Positions 24,976 through 33,870 of a stretch of 64,000 nucleotides of DNA are shown in pieces. Where the stretch lies: assembly GCA_020852275.1 (NCBI GenBank), contig JADZBE010000032.1, positions 124,001-188,000 of the forward strand, read 5' to 3'. The notes beneath the pieces were generated by a model, which had not been told where the DNA came from, did no database searches, and saw nothing but the letters and a program-made list of their open reading frames with translations. How positions within the stretch are numbered: position 1 is the stretch's first letter; each line of letters starts with the position of its first letter. The DNA comes from Phycisphaerales bacterium. Lineage in GTDB: Bacteria > Planctomycetota > Phycisphaerae > UBA1845. Position numbers and translations under genes: made by a program.

Positions 24976-25623
24976 ATGAAGAGCAAAGCCAGCACCGTCG
25001 CGGCGTACTTGGATTCGCTTCCGCCTGATCGCCGGGAGGCGATTGAGGCTGTGCGCCGGGTGATCCTGGACAACCTGGATCGCAAAGGCCCGGACGGCAA
25101 AGGCAAGGGCGAGGGCGGCAGTGGGGGCGGGTTCGTGGAGTGCATGCAGTACGGCGTGATCGGCTATTGCGTGCCGCACAGCGTCTGGCCGCACGGGCAC
25201 CACACCCGCCCGGAGCTTCCGCTCATGTACATGGGGCTGTCGTCGCAGAAGAACGACATGGTCGTCTACATGCTGTTCCTGCTCCACAACAAGCCCGAGC
25301 GCGAGTGGTTCGACAAGGCGTGGAAGGCGACGGGGAAGAAATCGCACCTGGAAGTCGGGGGGATGGGTTGCTGCCTGCGGTTCCGGAAGGTCGAGGATCT
25401 CTCGCTCGACGTGATCGGCGAAGCGATGCGCCGCATGCCGGTGAAGAAGTACCTGAAGGACCACGTCGCCGCGCTGGCGCGGATGGGCAAGGGCCCGGAT
25501 GGCAAGCCGCTCAAGCAGGGCGAGGGCGGAACCAGGGCAAGGCGAGAAGGCGCGAAGGTCAAGAGCGCGACGCCAACGGCGGGCAATGCTGGTGCGACGA
25601 CACGAAAGTCAAGATCAGCATGA
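24976..25623 (+). CDS. DUF1801-domain protein (YdhG/frataxin-like fold)
   Basis: A 215-residue cytosolic protein. MKSKASTVAAYLDSLPPDRREAIEAVRRVILDNL is the typical DUF1801 opening. Then come FVECMQYGVIGYCVP, LPLMYMGLSSQKNDMVVYML and GKKSHLEVGGMGCCLRFRKVEDL, also typical. Members with this fold include Bacillus FraA (YdhG), an intracellular iron chaperone, but iron-binding is not established for this subgroup. An inserted Gly/Lys linker (GPDGKGKGEGGSGGG) near 38-52 is unusual. The C-terminal 35 residues are basic, low-complexity and probably disordered. Confidence 0.8.
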   Translation: MKSKASTVAAYLDSLPPDRREAIEAVRRVILDNLDRKGPDGKGKGEGGSGGGFVECMQYGVIGYCVPHSVWPHGHHTRPELPLMYMGLSSQKNDMVVYMLFLLHNKPEREWFDKAWKATGKKSHLEVGGMGCCLRFRKVEDLSLDVIGEAMRRMPVKKYLKDHVAALARMGKGPDGKPLKQGEGGTRARREGAKVKSATPTAGNAGATTRKSRSA

Positions 25624-25730
25624 CCGGCGGCACGCTCGACTTCCAGGCCAACTTCACGACCACGCACGCCATCGAATCCAGCGGCGGCACGATCAAGAAG
25701 AAGGGGAGCAAGACCGTCGTGCTGCGGTAG
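25620..25730 (+). pseudogene. 36-codon ORF, possible beta-solenoid gene remnant
   Basis: A short frame starting at an ATGA overlap with the DUF1801 stop. It encodes MTGGTLDFQANFTTTHAI and SSGGTIKKKGSKTVVLR. The GGTLDF and GGTIxxxGSKTVVL pattern is that of autotransporter-type or beta-solenoid repeats. The same frame continues upstream inside the preceding gene. It could be a truncated remnant or a chance frame. No gene is recognised from 25731 to about 26028. Confidence 0.25.
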
Positions 25731-26028
25731 CGGGGACCGGGTTCATCGGAAGACTTCACGGCGGGAGCGTCCGCGCGGCGCTGCCGCCGGTTCTGTTTCC
25801 GGGGGGCGTGCGGAGGGCGGCGGCGGAGCAGCGGATCGGACCCGACCGCCTCGCTCGCTGCACGGCGCGGTTGGGGGAATCGGGCGGGGCGGTCACGCGG
25901 GGAGGGTGCGGGTTTGTGGCGGGGCTTGAGTTGCGCCTGGGAAGTCGGCGTATCTCTCGCTGGAGCTCCGGGTTCTGACTGGATCCCTCGTGGGCGCTGC
26001 GGGTTCTGAAGGGATAATTCCCTTGTTG

Positions 26029-26079
26029 TTAGCGCGTTCTTCACCCTTCCTTAACAATTGCATTCGACCATCCTTAACA
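26029..26079 (+). promoter_or_regulatory. Candidate Pho box: five TTMACM-like units at 11-bp spacing
   Basis: Hexamers starting with TT are spaced one helical turn apart: TTAGCG 26029, TTCACC 26040, TTAACA 26051, TTCGAC 26063 and TTAACA 26074. The strongest pair, 23 bp apart, shares TCCTTAACAA. Bacillus-type PhoP boxes are TTAACA direct repeats of about 11 bp, and this array ends 19 bases before pstS. Placement against a promoter is unresolved: a GATAAT at 26013-26018 could be a -10 lying upstream of the array. Confidence 0.45.
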
Positions 26080-26098
26080 AATGAACAAGGAGAAAGCC

Positions 26099-27148
26099 AT
26101 GAAGAGCTTGAGCAATTGGTGGGTCGGGAGCATGGTGCTCAGCGGGGCCGTGGTGTGCGGTCTGGCGGGTGCGTCGCCGGCGCAGGAGAAGCTGCGGGGC
26201 AAGATCGTCATTGATGGATCGAGCACGGTACACCCCATCGGGCTGGTGGCGGCGGAACTGTTCAACGCCGCGCAGCCCGGCGTGAACATCCCCATCGGCG
26301 TCTCCGGCACCGGCGCGGGATTCAAGAAGTTCCTCGACAAGGACGCCTCCCTGCGGACGTCGATCAACCTGGCCTCGCGCCCCATCACGCCCGGCGAGAT
26401 GAAGACCGCGGCGGACCAGAAGATCGATTTTCTGGAAGTGCCGATCGCCACGGACGGACTGGCCGTCGTCGTGAACCCGTCGAACACGTTCTGCAAGCAC
26501 CTCACGCTGGAGGAGCTGAAGCGCATCTGGGAGCCGAACAGCGCGATCAAGAACTGGAACCAGGTGCGGCCGGGCTTCCCGGACCTGGCGCTGTCGCTAT
26601 ATGGTCCGGGCACGGACAGCGGGACGTTTGACTACTTCACCGAGGTGGTGGTGGGCAAGGCGCGGTCCTGCCGCAGCGACTTTTCGCCAAACGAGAACGA
26701 CACGATCCTGGTCAAGGGCGTCGAGGGCGACAAGGGTTCGCTGGGGTACTTCGGCTACTCGTATTACGAGGGCAGCAAGGGCCGGCTCAATCTCGTGTCG
26801 ATCGACTCCGGCGACGGCAAGCCGGTGGCGCCGAACATGGAGACGGTGCGCACCGGGACGTATCATCCGCTCTCGCGGCCGCTGTTCCTGTATGTAAACA
26901 AGGAACACTACGACAAGCGCCCCGAGCTTCGGGCGTTCGTCGCCTTCACGCTGGAGAACGCGGTGAAGATTGTCGCGCACAAGCACGTCAACTATGTTCC
27001 GCTGGATGACAAGGCGTATGCGGCAGTCAAGGCGCACGTCGCGGCGGGCGTCGCCGGATCCAGGATTCAGGAGCACAAGGCCGGGACGCCGCTGGACATC
27101 GCCGCGTTGTATCAGCCGGGGGTGGGCGGATCGAAGAGCGGGGGATGA
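26099..27148 (+). CDS. pstS: Phosphate ABC transporter substrate-binding protein PstS
   Basis: A 349-residue phosphate-binding protein. ATG 26099 has AAGGAG at 6 bases and starts a signal peptide (MKSLSNWWVGSMVLSGAVVCGLAGASPAQ). Hallmarks are KIVIDGSSTVHPIG near 34-47, VSGTGAGFKKFL, LASRPITPGEMK, the VVVNPSN region, and YGPGTDSGTFDYFTE, where backbone and side chains bind the anion. It is close in style to the larger PstS group also annotated SphX. It delivers phosphate to PstCA. It heads the pst operon but is separated from pstC by 399 bp containing a hairpin array. An in-frame ATG at 26081 would overlap the Pho-box region. Confidence 0.95.
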   Translation: MKSLSNWWVGSMVLSGAVVCGLAGASPAQEKLRGKIVIDGSSTVHPIGLVAAELFNAAQPGVNIPIGVSGTGAGFKKFLDKDASLRTSINLASRPITPGEMKTAADQKIDFLEVPIATDGLAVVVNPSNTFCKHLTLEELKRIWEPNSAIKNWNQVRPGFPDLALSLYGPGTDSGTFDYFTEVVVGKARSCRSDFSPNENDTILVKGVEGDKGSLGYFGYSYYEGSKGRLNLVSIDSGDGKPVAPNMETVRTGTYHPLSRPLFLYVNKEHYDKRPELRAFVAFTLENAVKIVAHKHVNYVPLDDKAYAAVKAHVAAGVAGSRIQEHKAGTPLDIAALYQPGVGGSKSGG

Positions 27149-27365
27149 GCTGCGACGTGGGCGCGGTCGCGGGATTTCGGGACGACGTTGCAGTCGTAGG
27201 GCGAGTTGGTCCGTATGCAGGACGTCGCCGCCAGGAGAGCCGCGGCGCTGACAGAGCCGCGCCTGTAAGGGGGCGATGCTTCAGTACGCTTCGGGGAACA
27301 ACTTTCCACAGGCGCGACATTGACGGATCGCTTCCTCAAAGAGTTGTCGTGCGCGTGTACACGTC

Positions 27366-27490
27366 CACTGCTCACAGAGCAGTGGCACACCCGTGCTGCT
27401 CACGGAGCAGTGGCACACAAGCACTGCTCACGGAGCGGTGGCACACAAGCACGGCTCACAGAGCAGTGGCACGCATGTGCTGCTTACAGG
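27366..27490. repeat. Hairpin array A, site 3 (four units, 28-bp period) between pstS and pstC
   Basis: GAGCAG/GAGCGG cores at 27377, 27405, 27433 and 27461, exactly 28 bp apart. Unit 1 is the perfect hairpin CACTGCTCACAGAGCAGTG. Unit 3 keeps pairing through a T-G wobble, unit 4 has one mismatch. The linker is shorter than at sites 1 and 2 (28 rather than 32 bp). A fifth degenerate unit (GTGCTGCTTACAGGCGCAGCAC) ends the array. Confidence 0.88.
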
Positions 27491-27547
27491 CGCAGCACGG
27501 TCGTGCAGCCAGGAAAACTCGCTCATCCACGCATTTGAGATGTGGCC

Positions 27548-28441
27548 ATGAGACGGCACCTGCGTAATCTTCTGGAGCGCGGCATCGGGGTAGCCATGCT
27601 GATCTGCGCCCTGCTGAGCGTCGCCACGACGGCGGGGATCATCCTCACGCTCGTCGGGCAGAGCGTTCCCTTCTTCCGCGCCGTGCCGCTGGGCGAGTTT
27701 TTCGCGGGGCGGAAGTGGGCGCCGCTGTTCGAGCCGCCGCGGTACGGACTCCTGCCGCTGATCTGCGGCACGTTCCTGATCACCGTCGGGGCGCTGCTGG
27801 TGGCCGTGCCGATCGGCGTGAGCGCGGCGCTGTTCCTCAGCGAGTGTGCGCCGCGCCGCCTGCGCGACGTGCTCAAGCCCGTGCTGGAAATCCTCGCGGG
27901 GGTTCCCAGCGTGGTGTACGGATTCTTCGCGCTGACCTTTCTCACGCCCAACGTGATTGCGAAACTGGTTCCATCCACGCCGATCTTCAATGCCGCCAGC
28001 GCCGCCATCGTCGTGGGCATCATGATCATCCCCACGATCTGCTCGCTGAGCGACGACGCGTTCCGCGCCGTGCCGCGGTCGCTGCGGGAGGCGGGGTTCG
28101 CCCTGTCGGCCACGCGGTTCGAGGTGGCGGGGCGGATCGTGCTGCCCGGGGCGGCGTCGGGCGTGGTGGCGGCGATTCTGCTGGCGGTGGGGCGCGCGAT
28201 CGGCGAGACGATGGCCGTGACCATCGCCGCGGGCATCAAGCCGACGCTCACGCTGAACCCGTTCGAGTCGGTGCAGACGATGACGGCGTTCATCGCGGAA
28301 GTCAGCGAAGGCGACGTGGAGGCGGGGACCATGGCCAGCCACTGCCTGTTCGCCGTGGGGCTGGTGCTGTTTGCCATTACGCTGGGCGTCAACCTGGTGG
28401 CGCGGTGGTTTTCGCGGCGGTTCCGGGAGGTGTACGAATGA
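27548..28441 (+). CDS. pstC: Phosphate ABC transporter permease PstC
   Basis: A 297-residue inner-membrane permease with about six transmembrane helices. PstC traits: [55 protein letters not shown], and the cytoplasmic coupling loop [26 protein letters not shown] (EAA motif). [15 protein letters not shown] follows. Family length is about 300. It forms the channel with PstA. Its TGA overlaps pstA by four bases. ATG 27548 was preferred over an in-frame GTG six bases before it. Confidence 0.94.
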   Translation: MRRHLRNLLERGIGVAMLICALLSVATTAGIILTLVGQSVPFFRAVPLGEFFAGRKWAPLFEPPRYGLLPLICGTFLITVGALLVAVPIGVSAALFLSECAPRRLRDVLKPVLEILAGVPSVVYGFFALTFLTPNVIAKLVPSTPIFNAASAAIVVGIMIIPTICSLSDDAFRAVPRSLREAGFALSATRFEVAGRIVLPGAASGVVAAILLAVGRAIGETMAVTIAAGIKPTLTLNPFESVQTMTAFIAEVSEGDVEAGTMASHCLFAVGLVLFAITLGVNLVARWFSRRFREVYE

Positions 28442-29373
28442 CCTCCGCCGCGCCTTCCATCTCGATGCTCTATCAACCGCGGCTTGCGCGGCGCAAGGCG
28501 TGCAACGTGGTTTTCTACGTGACCGGCGCGGCGGTGTGCGCGATGACGGTGGCGCTGCTGGCGACGCTCATCGGCGTCGTGCTCAAGGACGGGTGGACGT
28601 TCCTGACGGTGCGTTTTGTCACCTCATTCCCTTCGCGCATCGAGCCGGAACTGGCGGGTGTGAAGCCGGCGCTGTTCGGCTCGCTGTGCGTCGTGCTGAT
28701 GACCGGAGTGATTTCCGTTCCGCTGGGAGTCGGCGCGGCCGTCTATCTGAGCGAATACGCCGGCGACTCGCGGCTGAACCGCTTCATTCAACTCAACATC
28801 GCCAACCTCGCGGGCGTGCCGTCCATTGTGTACGGGCTGCTGGGTCTGGCGGTGTTCGTGCGCTGGCTGCACCTTGGCTCCTCGATCCTCGCCGGCTCGC
28901 TGACGATGAGCCTGCTGGTGCTTCCGGTCATTATCATCTCGGCGCGGGAGGCGATCGCCGCGGTGCCGCAGTCGCTTCGACAGGCCGCGTACGCCCTCGG
29001 CGCCACGCGCTGGCAGACCGTCCGCGCGCATGTGCTGCCGTCGGCGCTGCCGGGCATCCTGACCGGCGTGATCCTCAGCCTGTCGCGCGCCGTGGGCGAG
29101 GCTGCGCCCCTGTTGATCGTCGGCGCGGCCGCGTTCATGCTGTCGATGCCGGGGTCGCAGGCGGGAGGCGGAGCGTGGAACAAGCTGGTGGCTATCGGCA
29201 CGGACAATTTCGCGGTGCTGCCGATTCAGATTTTCAACTGGTGCAAGGAACCGGATGTCGTCTTTCAGCAACTGGCGGCGGCAGGTATCGTCGTGCTGCT
29301 CGCGGCGCTGCTGGCGATGAACTCCGTGGCGGTGGGGATTCGACTGTGGCATCAGCGGAAGCGAACATGGTAA
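28438..29373 (+). CDS. pstA: Phosphate ABC transporter permease PstA
   Basis: A 311-residue permease. Signature stretches: [48 protein letters not shown], and the EAA-type loop [30 protein letters not shown], then [19 protein letters not shown]. The first helix begins at about residue 24. Its ATG overlaps the pstC stop (ATGA) and its stop overlaps the pstB start region, so pstC-pstA-pstB are translationally coupled. Confidence 0.95.
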   Translation: MTSAAPSISMLYQPRLARRKACNVVFYVTGAAVCAMTVALLATLIGVVLKDGWTFLTVRFVTSFPSRIEPELAGVKPALFGSLCVVLMTGVISVPLGVGAAVYLSEYAGDSRLNRFIQLNIANLAGVPSIVYGLLGLAVFVRWLHLGSSILAGSLTMSLLVLPVIIISAREAIAAVPQSLRQAAYALGATRWQTVRAHVLPSALPGILTGVILSLSRAVGEAAPLLIVGAAAFMLSMPGSQAGGGAWNKLVAIGTDNFAVLPIQIFNWCKEPDVVFQQLAAAGIVVLLAALLAMNSVAVGIRLWHQRKRTW

Positions 29374-30206
29374 TCATGGATCAACCGCAGGGCAGCTTGG
29401 CGGGCGCGGCGAAAGCGGAAATGCGTCCCTCGCCGGTCAGCGCGCCCGAGCCGGCGGGCGAGACGATCGTCCGCATCGAGAACCTCACCATCCGTTACGG
29501 CGATTTTTCCGCGGTCAAGAACGTCTCGCTCGACGTCTATCGCAACCAGGCCACGGCGCTGATCGGTCCTTCGGGCTGCGGCAAGAGCACGCTGCTGCGG
29601 GCGATCAACCGGATGAACGACTTCGTCCCGAACTGTCAGGTGGACGGGCGGATCGTGGTGAGGGGTCGCAGCATTTACGATCCCGGCTGCGACCCGGTCG
29701 ATCTGCGGCGGCACATCGGCATGGTGTTCCAGAAGCCCAACCCGTTCCCCAAGTCGATCTACCGCAACGTCTCCTGGGGCGCGAAGATCAACGGTTATCG
29801 CGGCGATATGGACGCACTGGTCGAGCAGTGCCTGCGGCGCGCGGGCCTCTGGGAAGAAGTGAAGGACAAGCTCAAGCAGGTCGCCCTGAACCTCTCCGGC
29901 GGCCAGCAGCAGCGCTTGTGCATCGCGCGGGCGCTGGCGCTCCAGCCGGACGTGCTGCTGATGGACGAACCCTGCTCGGCGCTGGACCCCATCGCCACCG
30001 CGCGCATCGAGGATCTCATCGACCAGCTCAAGACGGACTACACCGTCGTGCTCGTGACGCACAACATGCAGCAGGCCGCGCGCGTCTCCGATCGCACCGC
30101 GTTCCTGTACATGGGCGAGTTGATCGAGGTGGAGGATACCCACGTGCTGTTCACCCACCCGCGCCATCCGCGAACCCAGGCTTACATCACCGGAAGATTC
30201 GGTTGA
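29367..30206 (+). CDS. pstB: Phosphate ABC transporter ATP-binding protein PstB
   Basis: A 279-residue ABC ATPase. After a variable 30-residue N-terminus come [34 protein letters not shown] (Walker A), the PstB-specific [19 protein letters not shown], the Q-loop [17 protein letters not shown], signature [15 protein letters not shown], Walker [14 protein letters not shown], and the H-loop [17 protein letters not shown]. It drives phosphate import. ATG 29367 overlaps pstA by seven bases and has GGAAG upstream; ATG 29376 is an alternative. Family length is 250-290. Confidence 0.96.
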   Translation: MVIMDQPQGSLAGAAKAEMRPSPVSAPEPAGETIVRIENLTIRYGDFSAVKNVSLDVYRNQATALIGPSGCGKSTLLRAINRMNDFVPNCQVDGRIVVRGRSIYDPGCDPVDLRRHIGMVFQKPNPFPKSIYRNVSWGAKINGYRGDMDALVEQCLRRAGLWEEVKDKLKQVALNLSGGQQQRLCIARALALQPDVLLMDEPCSALDPIATARIEDLIDQLKTDYTVVLVTHNMQQAARVSDRTAFLYMGELIEVEDTHVLFTHPRHPRTQAYITGRFG

Positions 30207-30210
30207 ATCC

Positions 30211-30864
30211 ATGACCCTGCACTTCGTGAACCTGCTGGACGATCTGCGTCGCCGCTCGCTGCGCATGGCGGCGCTGGTCGAAGACATTCTCAACGAGGCC
30301 TGCGAGGCGCTGCTCAGCGGCGACCCCGCGCTGGCGCGTCGCGTGATTCTGCGCGATGAAGGCGTGGACGCCGAGGAGGTGGAAGTCGAGAAGGAGGTCA
30401 TCCGCCTGCTGGCGCTGTATCAGCCGGTCGGGATCGACCTCCGATTGCTCTGCGCGATCCTGAAGGTGAACAACGACCTGGAGCGCATCGCGGACTGCGC
30501 CATCAACGTCGCCGAGCGCGCCAAGCACCTCGTCGAGCACCCGGTCCACCGCACCAACACCGAGCTGCGCGAGTTGTGCAACGTGGTGCAGCAGATCCTC
30601 CGCCGCTCCGTCCAGGCGTACGGCGGCGAGGACCTGGAATCCGCCCAGGCGATCCGCAGCGGCGACACCATCGTGGACGACCTCTACGCGCGCATCGTGC
30701 AGAACATCGCCAGCGAAGGCGCCACCGGCCCGAAAAGCACCGCCGCCATGCTCGACGCGCTCTCCGTCGCCAAGAATCTCGAGCGCATCGCCGATCACGC
30801 CACCAACATCGCCGAGGACGTGATCTTCCTGGCCACGGGGCAGATCGTGCGCCATCAGCAGTAG
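30211..30864 (+). CDS. phoU: Phosphate transport regulator PhoU
   Basis: A 217-residue all-alpha protein of two three-helix repeats. Metal-binding clusters are clear: VNNDLERIADCAINVAERAKH in the first repeat and VAKNLERIADHATNIAEDVIF in the second, the E/DxxxD-type signatures of PhoU. It links PstSCAB to the PhoR kinase and dampens phosphate uptake. It starts four bases after pstB, completing the operon. No phoB/phoR lies in the window. Confidence 0.95.
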   Translation: MTLHFVNLLDDLRRRSLRMAALVEDILNEACEALLSGDPALARRVILRDEGVDAEEVEVEKEVIRLLALYQPVGIDLRLLCAILKVNNDLERIADCAINVAERAKHLVEHPVHRTNTELRELCNVVQQILRRSVQAYGGEDLESAQAIRSGDTIVDDLYARIVQNIASEGATGPKSTAAMLDALSVAKNLERIADHATNIAEDVIFLATGQIVRHQQ

Positions 30865-30889
30865 GCGGCGACGTTGGCGCGCGGAATCC

Positions 30890-30912
30890 CCGGCTGGAAA
30901 GCCGGCGCCCCA
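30890..30912. repeat. Hairpin repeat B (CCGGCT-GGAA-AGCCGG)
   Basis: A six-pair stem with GGAA loop followed by CGCCCCAAC, in the 75-bp convergent spacer between phoU and scpB. It has no T-run, but its place between converging genes would suit a transcription or degradation boundary. Confidence 0.6.
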
Positions 30913-30939
30913 ACGAGGTTTGGCTTCCGCCGCGGACCG

Positions 30940-31623
30940 TCAGGCGGTGGACGACGCCCGTTCGCTCGGCGCCACTTCACCCGGCGCGACAACCGGTTCG
31001 ATTTCGGCGCGCGGCTGCTGCGCCGGCGGGGTCAACGCGTCGGCCTTGGGAAGGTCTTTCAGCGACGCAAGCCCGAACACTTCGAGGAACTTGCCCGTGG
31101 TGCCATAGAGCAGCGGGCGACCCAGTTCCTCGGCGCGCCCGACGATCTTGACGAGGTTCATCTCGCGCAGGCGCGCGAGCACTTCGCCGGAGACCACGCC
31201 GCGGATGGAGTCGATCTCCGCGCGCATGCACGGCTGCTTGTAGGCCACCACCGCCAGCGTCTCCAGCGCCGCGGGCGAGAGACGGAAATCCTTGCGCGCC
31301 TGCAGGAGCTGCGCGACCCAGCGGTCAAACGCCGGTTGCGTCATCATCTGGTATCCCCGCGCGATCGCCTCGATGCGGAACGCCGCGCCGGTCTCCTCAT
31401 AGCGCCGATTCAGCGCGGCCACGTGCTCCTTCACGTCCCCCGCGTCGCCGAACCCCAGAATCTGCGCGATGCGCGAGGCGGGCAGCGGGCGGTCGGTGGC
31501 GAACAGAAGAGCCTCGACAATGGTGCGCACGTCCGGGTCCGGCGCCGAGGCCGGCGATGACGGCGACCCTGACGCGGAAGCGGATTCCTGCAGTTGCACG
31601 ATGTCCACGGCGGGTTCATTCAT
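30940..31623 (-). CDS. scpB: Segregation and condensation protein B
   Basis: A 227-residue ScpB, partner of Smc-ScpA in chromosome condensation. VRTIVEALLFATDRPLPASRIAQILG begins the first winged-helix domain. The second has LSPAALETLAVVAYKQPCMRAEIDSIRGVVSGEVLARLREMNLVKIVGRAEELGRPLLYGTTGKFLEVFGL, the strongest family match. The C-terminal 40 residues and the first 30 are Ser/Pro/Ala-rich and variable. ATG 31623 lacks a ribosome site (CTCCTCC upstream). scpA is not in the window. Confidence 0.92.
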   Translation of the reverse strand: MNEPAVDIVQLQESASASGSPSSPASAPDPDVRTIVEALLFATDRPLPASRIAQILGFGDAGDVKEHVAALNRRYEETGAAFRIEAIARGYQMMTQPAFDRWVAQLLQARKDFRLSPAALETLAVVAYKQPCMRAEIDSIRGVVSGEVLARLREMNLVKIVGRAEELGRPLLYGTTGKFLEVFGLASLKDLPKADALTPPAQQPRAEIEPVVAPGEVAPSERASSTA

Positions 31624-32319
31624 GGAGGAGCATGTTAGCGGACGAATGCGCCTCGATCGAGGGTTGAGTCCATGCGGGGTGTGCCCGCTTTTTCGGGCGC
31701 GTCGGCGAGGTCGAAGCGTCGACCCAGGATGGCGCTGGCAGAGCCGCCGCTGGAGGCACGGGGAACGCCGATGGCGTCGGCCTTGCGAGCGCCTCGCATG
31801 GAATCCTGGGCCCACTCAATCGGGGACTGACCGTCAGAGGTCGGCTTCAGTCGAAGCATGGTCGGCTTCGGTTGGTGTACGGTCGGCTTCAGCCGGTCAT
31901 GCGCTAAGGATGCTGCGCCGGAATACTGAGGCCGCATGCGCCCATTCCTGTCGGGTGAGTCGTCAAAACCGAAGCGCGGTCGCCCGATGGCCCTGGCACG
32001 AACGCCGGCAACTCCGACCTTGCCAGCGCCAGACCCGGATTTCCGGGCACACCCTCCACGGGCGGATCCGCCTTCACGCGGGCGGCTCGGAGCGGGATGG
32101 CCCCCAGGTGCCGCCGGATTGCCGCTGCCGCAATAGCCACGTGGTTCTCGGAACCACTGTGCGGCTGCCTACCGCAGCGTTGCCGATAGGTTCGCGGGGT
32201 GCGGGCCTTGTTCACGCTGCTCCTGCGAGGCGGCTTCGGCATCCAATCAGCTCCCCCTCCAGGGAGCTTCCAGTTTCGGGTGCCTTGTCCCACGATCGGG
32301 GTCGTGCCACAGGTGCCGT
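31624..32319. other. Gene-free 696-bp stretch with GTCGGCTTCAG repeats
   Basis: No credible gene is seen on either strand. Three units of the family GGTCGGCTTCAGTCG/GGTCGGCTTCGGTTG lie at 31843-31905, related to the TTCA-loop hairpins at 57673-57860. The rest has normal GC-rich composition without motif or conserved-looking frame. Confidence 0.6.
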
Positions 32320-33432
32320 TTGGGTCTGCGAGATGAAGTTGTCAATTCGAATCGGCGGCCGCTGCGCTCCGTGCGCCTGCCGGCGGAGCGGATCGCCGAA
32401 CTGATCGGCGAGCTGGACGCCGAGGACGCCAAGAGCAAGTCGCGGCGCGCGCAGGCTCGCTTCCCGTTTCAGGCGGGCCGCTGCGTCGTCGCCCTCCAGC
32501 ATCCCGGTTCCGCCACCCCCCAGTCCTTCGACGTGCCCACGCGGAATCTCAGCGCCTCCGGCATGTCGTTCCTTCACGGCGGATACGTCCATTCCGGCTC
32601 CGCCTGCTCCGTCGAACTGATCGGGCTGCACGGCACGTGGACGCACGTCAGCGGGATCGTTGTCCGTTGCCAGTACGTTCAGGAGGGCGTGTACGATGTC
32701 GGGCTGAAGTTCAACCGGCTGATCGCGCCGGAGGAGTTCTGCCGCGGCGCCGTTTCGTTCACCGTCCTCCTCGTCGAGGACTGCCCCGCCACGGCGCGCA
32801 TCCACCAGCACGTGCTGGAGCAGTTCAACGCCAAGGTGCAGCTCGCCGCCAACGGGCTGGAAGCCGTGGACCTTGCCGCCGCCAACCGCTACGACGCCAT
32901 CCTGATGGACATGGATCTGCCGGTGATGGACGGTCTTGAGGCCACCCGGAGGCTGCGCGCCAACGGCTATCACGGGCTGATCGTCGCGGCGACGGGCATG
33001 GACCGGCCTGAGGACCAGGCGCGATGCCTGCAGGCCGGGTGTGACGCCTACGTCGCCAAGCCCATCAACCGACGGGAGCTGGAGACCATTCTCGGCGCGC
33101 TGAAGCGCGAACCGCTGTTCAGTTCCCTGGAAGGCGGCGAGGACGTGGCGAACCTCGTGGCCGTGTTCGTGGATGGCCTCCCGGATCTTGTCCGCAGCAT
33201 CGAGTCCGCCTTTGTTCGACGGGAAGTCGAGGAGCTGGCGCGCCTGGCGAAGCGCGTCCGCAACGAGGCCGGCGTGTTCGGTTTTGCCCCCTTGTCCGAG
33301 CAGGCTGGGCGGCTGGAGAGCTTGGTCCGCGCCACGCAGGACTTGTCGTCGCTCACGGCCGTGCTCCGCGAGTTGACGCAACTGTGCGGGTTGACGAGGC
33401 GGACGCTGCGCTCCAGCACCGGGGGCGTCTGA
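32320..33432 (+). CDS. PilZ-REC-Hpt-like response regulator 1
   Basis: A 370-residue three-domain signalling protein. The PilZ domain (about 42-140) has the c-di-GMP motifs RRAQAR (42-47) and NLSASG (76-81). The REC domain (about 147-262) has the acidic pocket VEDC, phosphoacceptor D197 in ILMDMDLP and K247 in AYVAKP. The C-terminal part (275-360) is an Hpt-like helical bundle; at the histidine position it reads LARLAKRVRNEAGVFGF, with K311, and it contains no His at all. The start is a TTG; the paralogue at 33871 begins comparably. It probably senses c-di-GMP and receives phosphate, but cannot relay it from the Hpt part. About 440 bp separate the two paralogues. Confidence 0.85.
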   Translation: MGLRDEVVNSNRRPLRSVRLPAERIAELIGELDAEDAKSKSRRAQARFPFQAGRCVVALQHPGSATPQSFDVPTRNLSASGMSFLHGGYVHSGSACSVELIGLHGTWTHVSGIVVRCQYVQEGVYDVGLKFNRLIAPEEFCRGAVSFTVLLVEDCPATARIHQHVLEQFNAKVQLAANGLEAVDLAAANRYDAILMDMDLPVMDGLEATRRLRANGYHGLIVAATGMDRPEDQARCLQAGCDAYVAKPINRRELETILGALKREPLFSSLEGGEDVANLVAVFVDGLPDLVRSIESAFVRREVEELARLAKRVRNEAGVFGFAPLSEQAGRLESLVRATQDLSSLTAVLRELTQLCGLTRRTLRSSTGGV

Positions 33433-33590
33433 CCGCCCGCGGCATCCGGGCAGCGCGCTGCTCCGCGGCGAGCCTCTCGCGCGTGGCACCCCGCTCCGTA
33501 GTGAGCCCCTCTCGCGCGGCGCACCGCTCCGCGATGAGCCGCGAAGCCCTCGGCGCGAGAACAGACTGGAAGCCGCGCCCATCCAGCCCC

Positions 33591-33690
33591 GCCATTCCCG
33601 CGCAGCCGGGAATCCAGCAGGGGCGTGCGAGGGGGCATAAATCCCGCGGTCTTCCCTGGCGAACTGGCCCCCCTGCGCGGCAGTGACGGA
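33591..33690. repeat. Composite dRS3-like inverted-repeat element, copy 2
   Basis: Begins CATTCCCGCGCAGCCGGGAA and ends GCCCCCCTGCGCGGCAGTGACGG. The centre, with AATCCCGCGG-TCTTCCCTGGCGAACTGG spaced the same way, matches copy 1. It fills part of the 438-bp gap between the two PilZ-REC genes. Confidence 0.75.
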
Positions 33691-33870
33691 CCCGATGTCC
33701 GGTTTCTTGTTCCACCACGGGCAGCTATGGGACGGAAGGTTGTTCACCCGCGCCGAGGCGGTCGATACCTCAAGGGGTGGGCGCGTGACTCGTATGGCCT
33801 GCCATGCGCCGAGAACGGGGTCCCGGCCGCCAGGAGAGAACCCGGAACCCATCGAAATGAAGACGCGCGG

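Noticed and set aside
27360..27490. CRISPR array
   Set aside because: Units are contiguous 28-bp near-identical repeats without unique spacers, and no cas genes are in the window.
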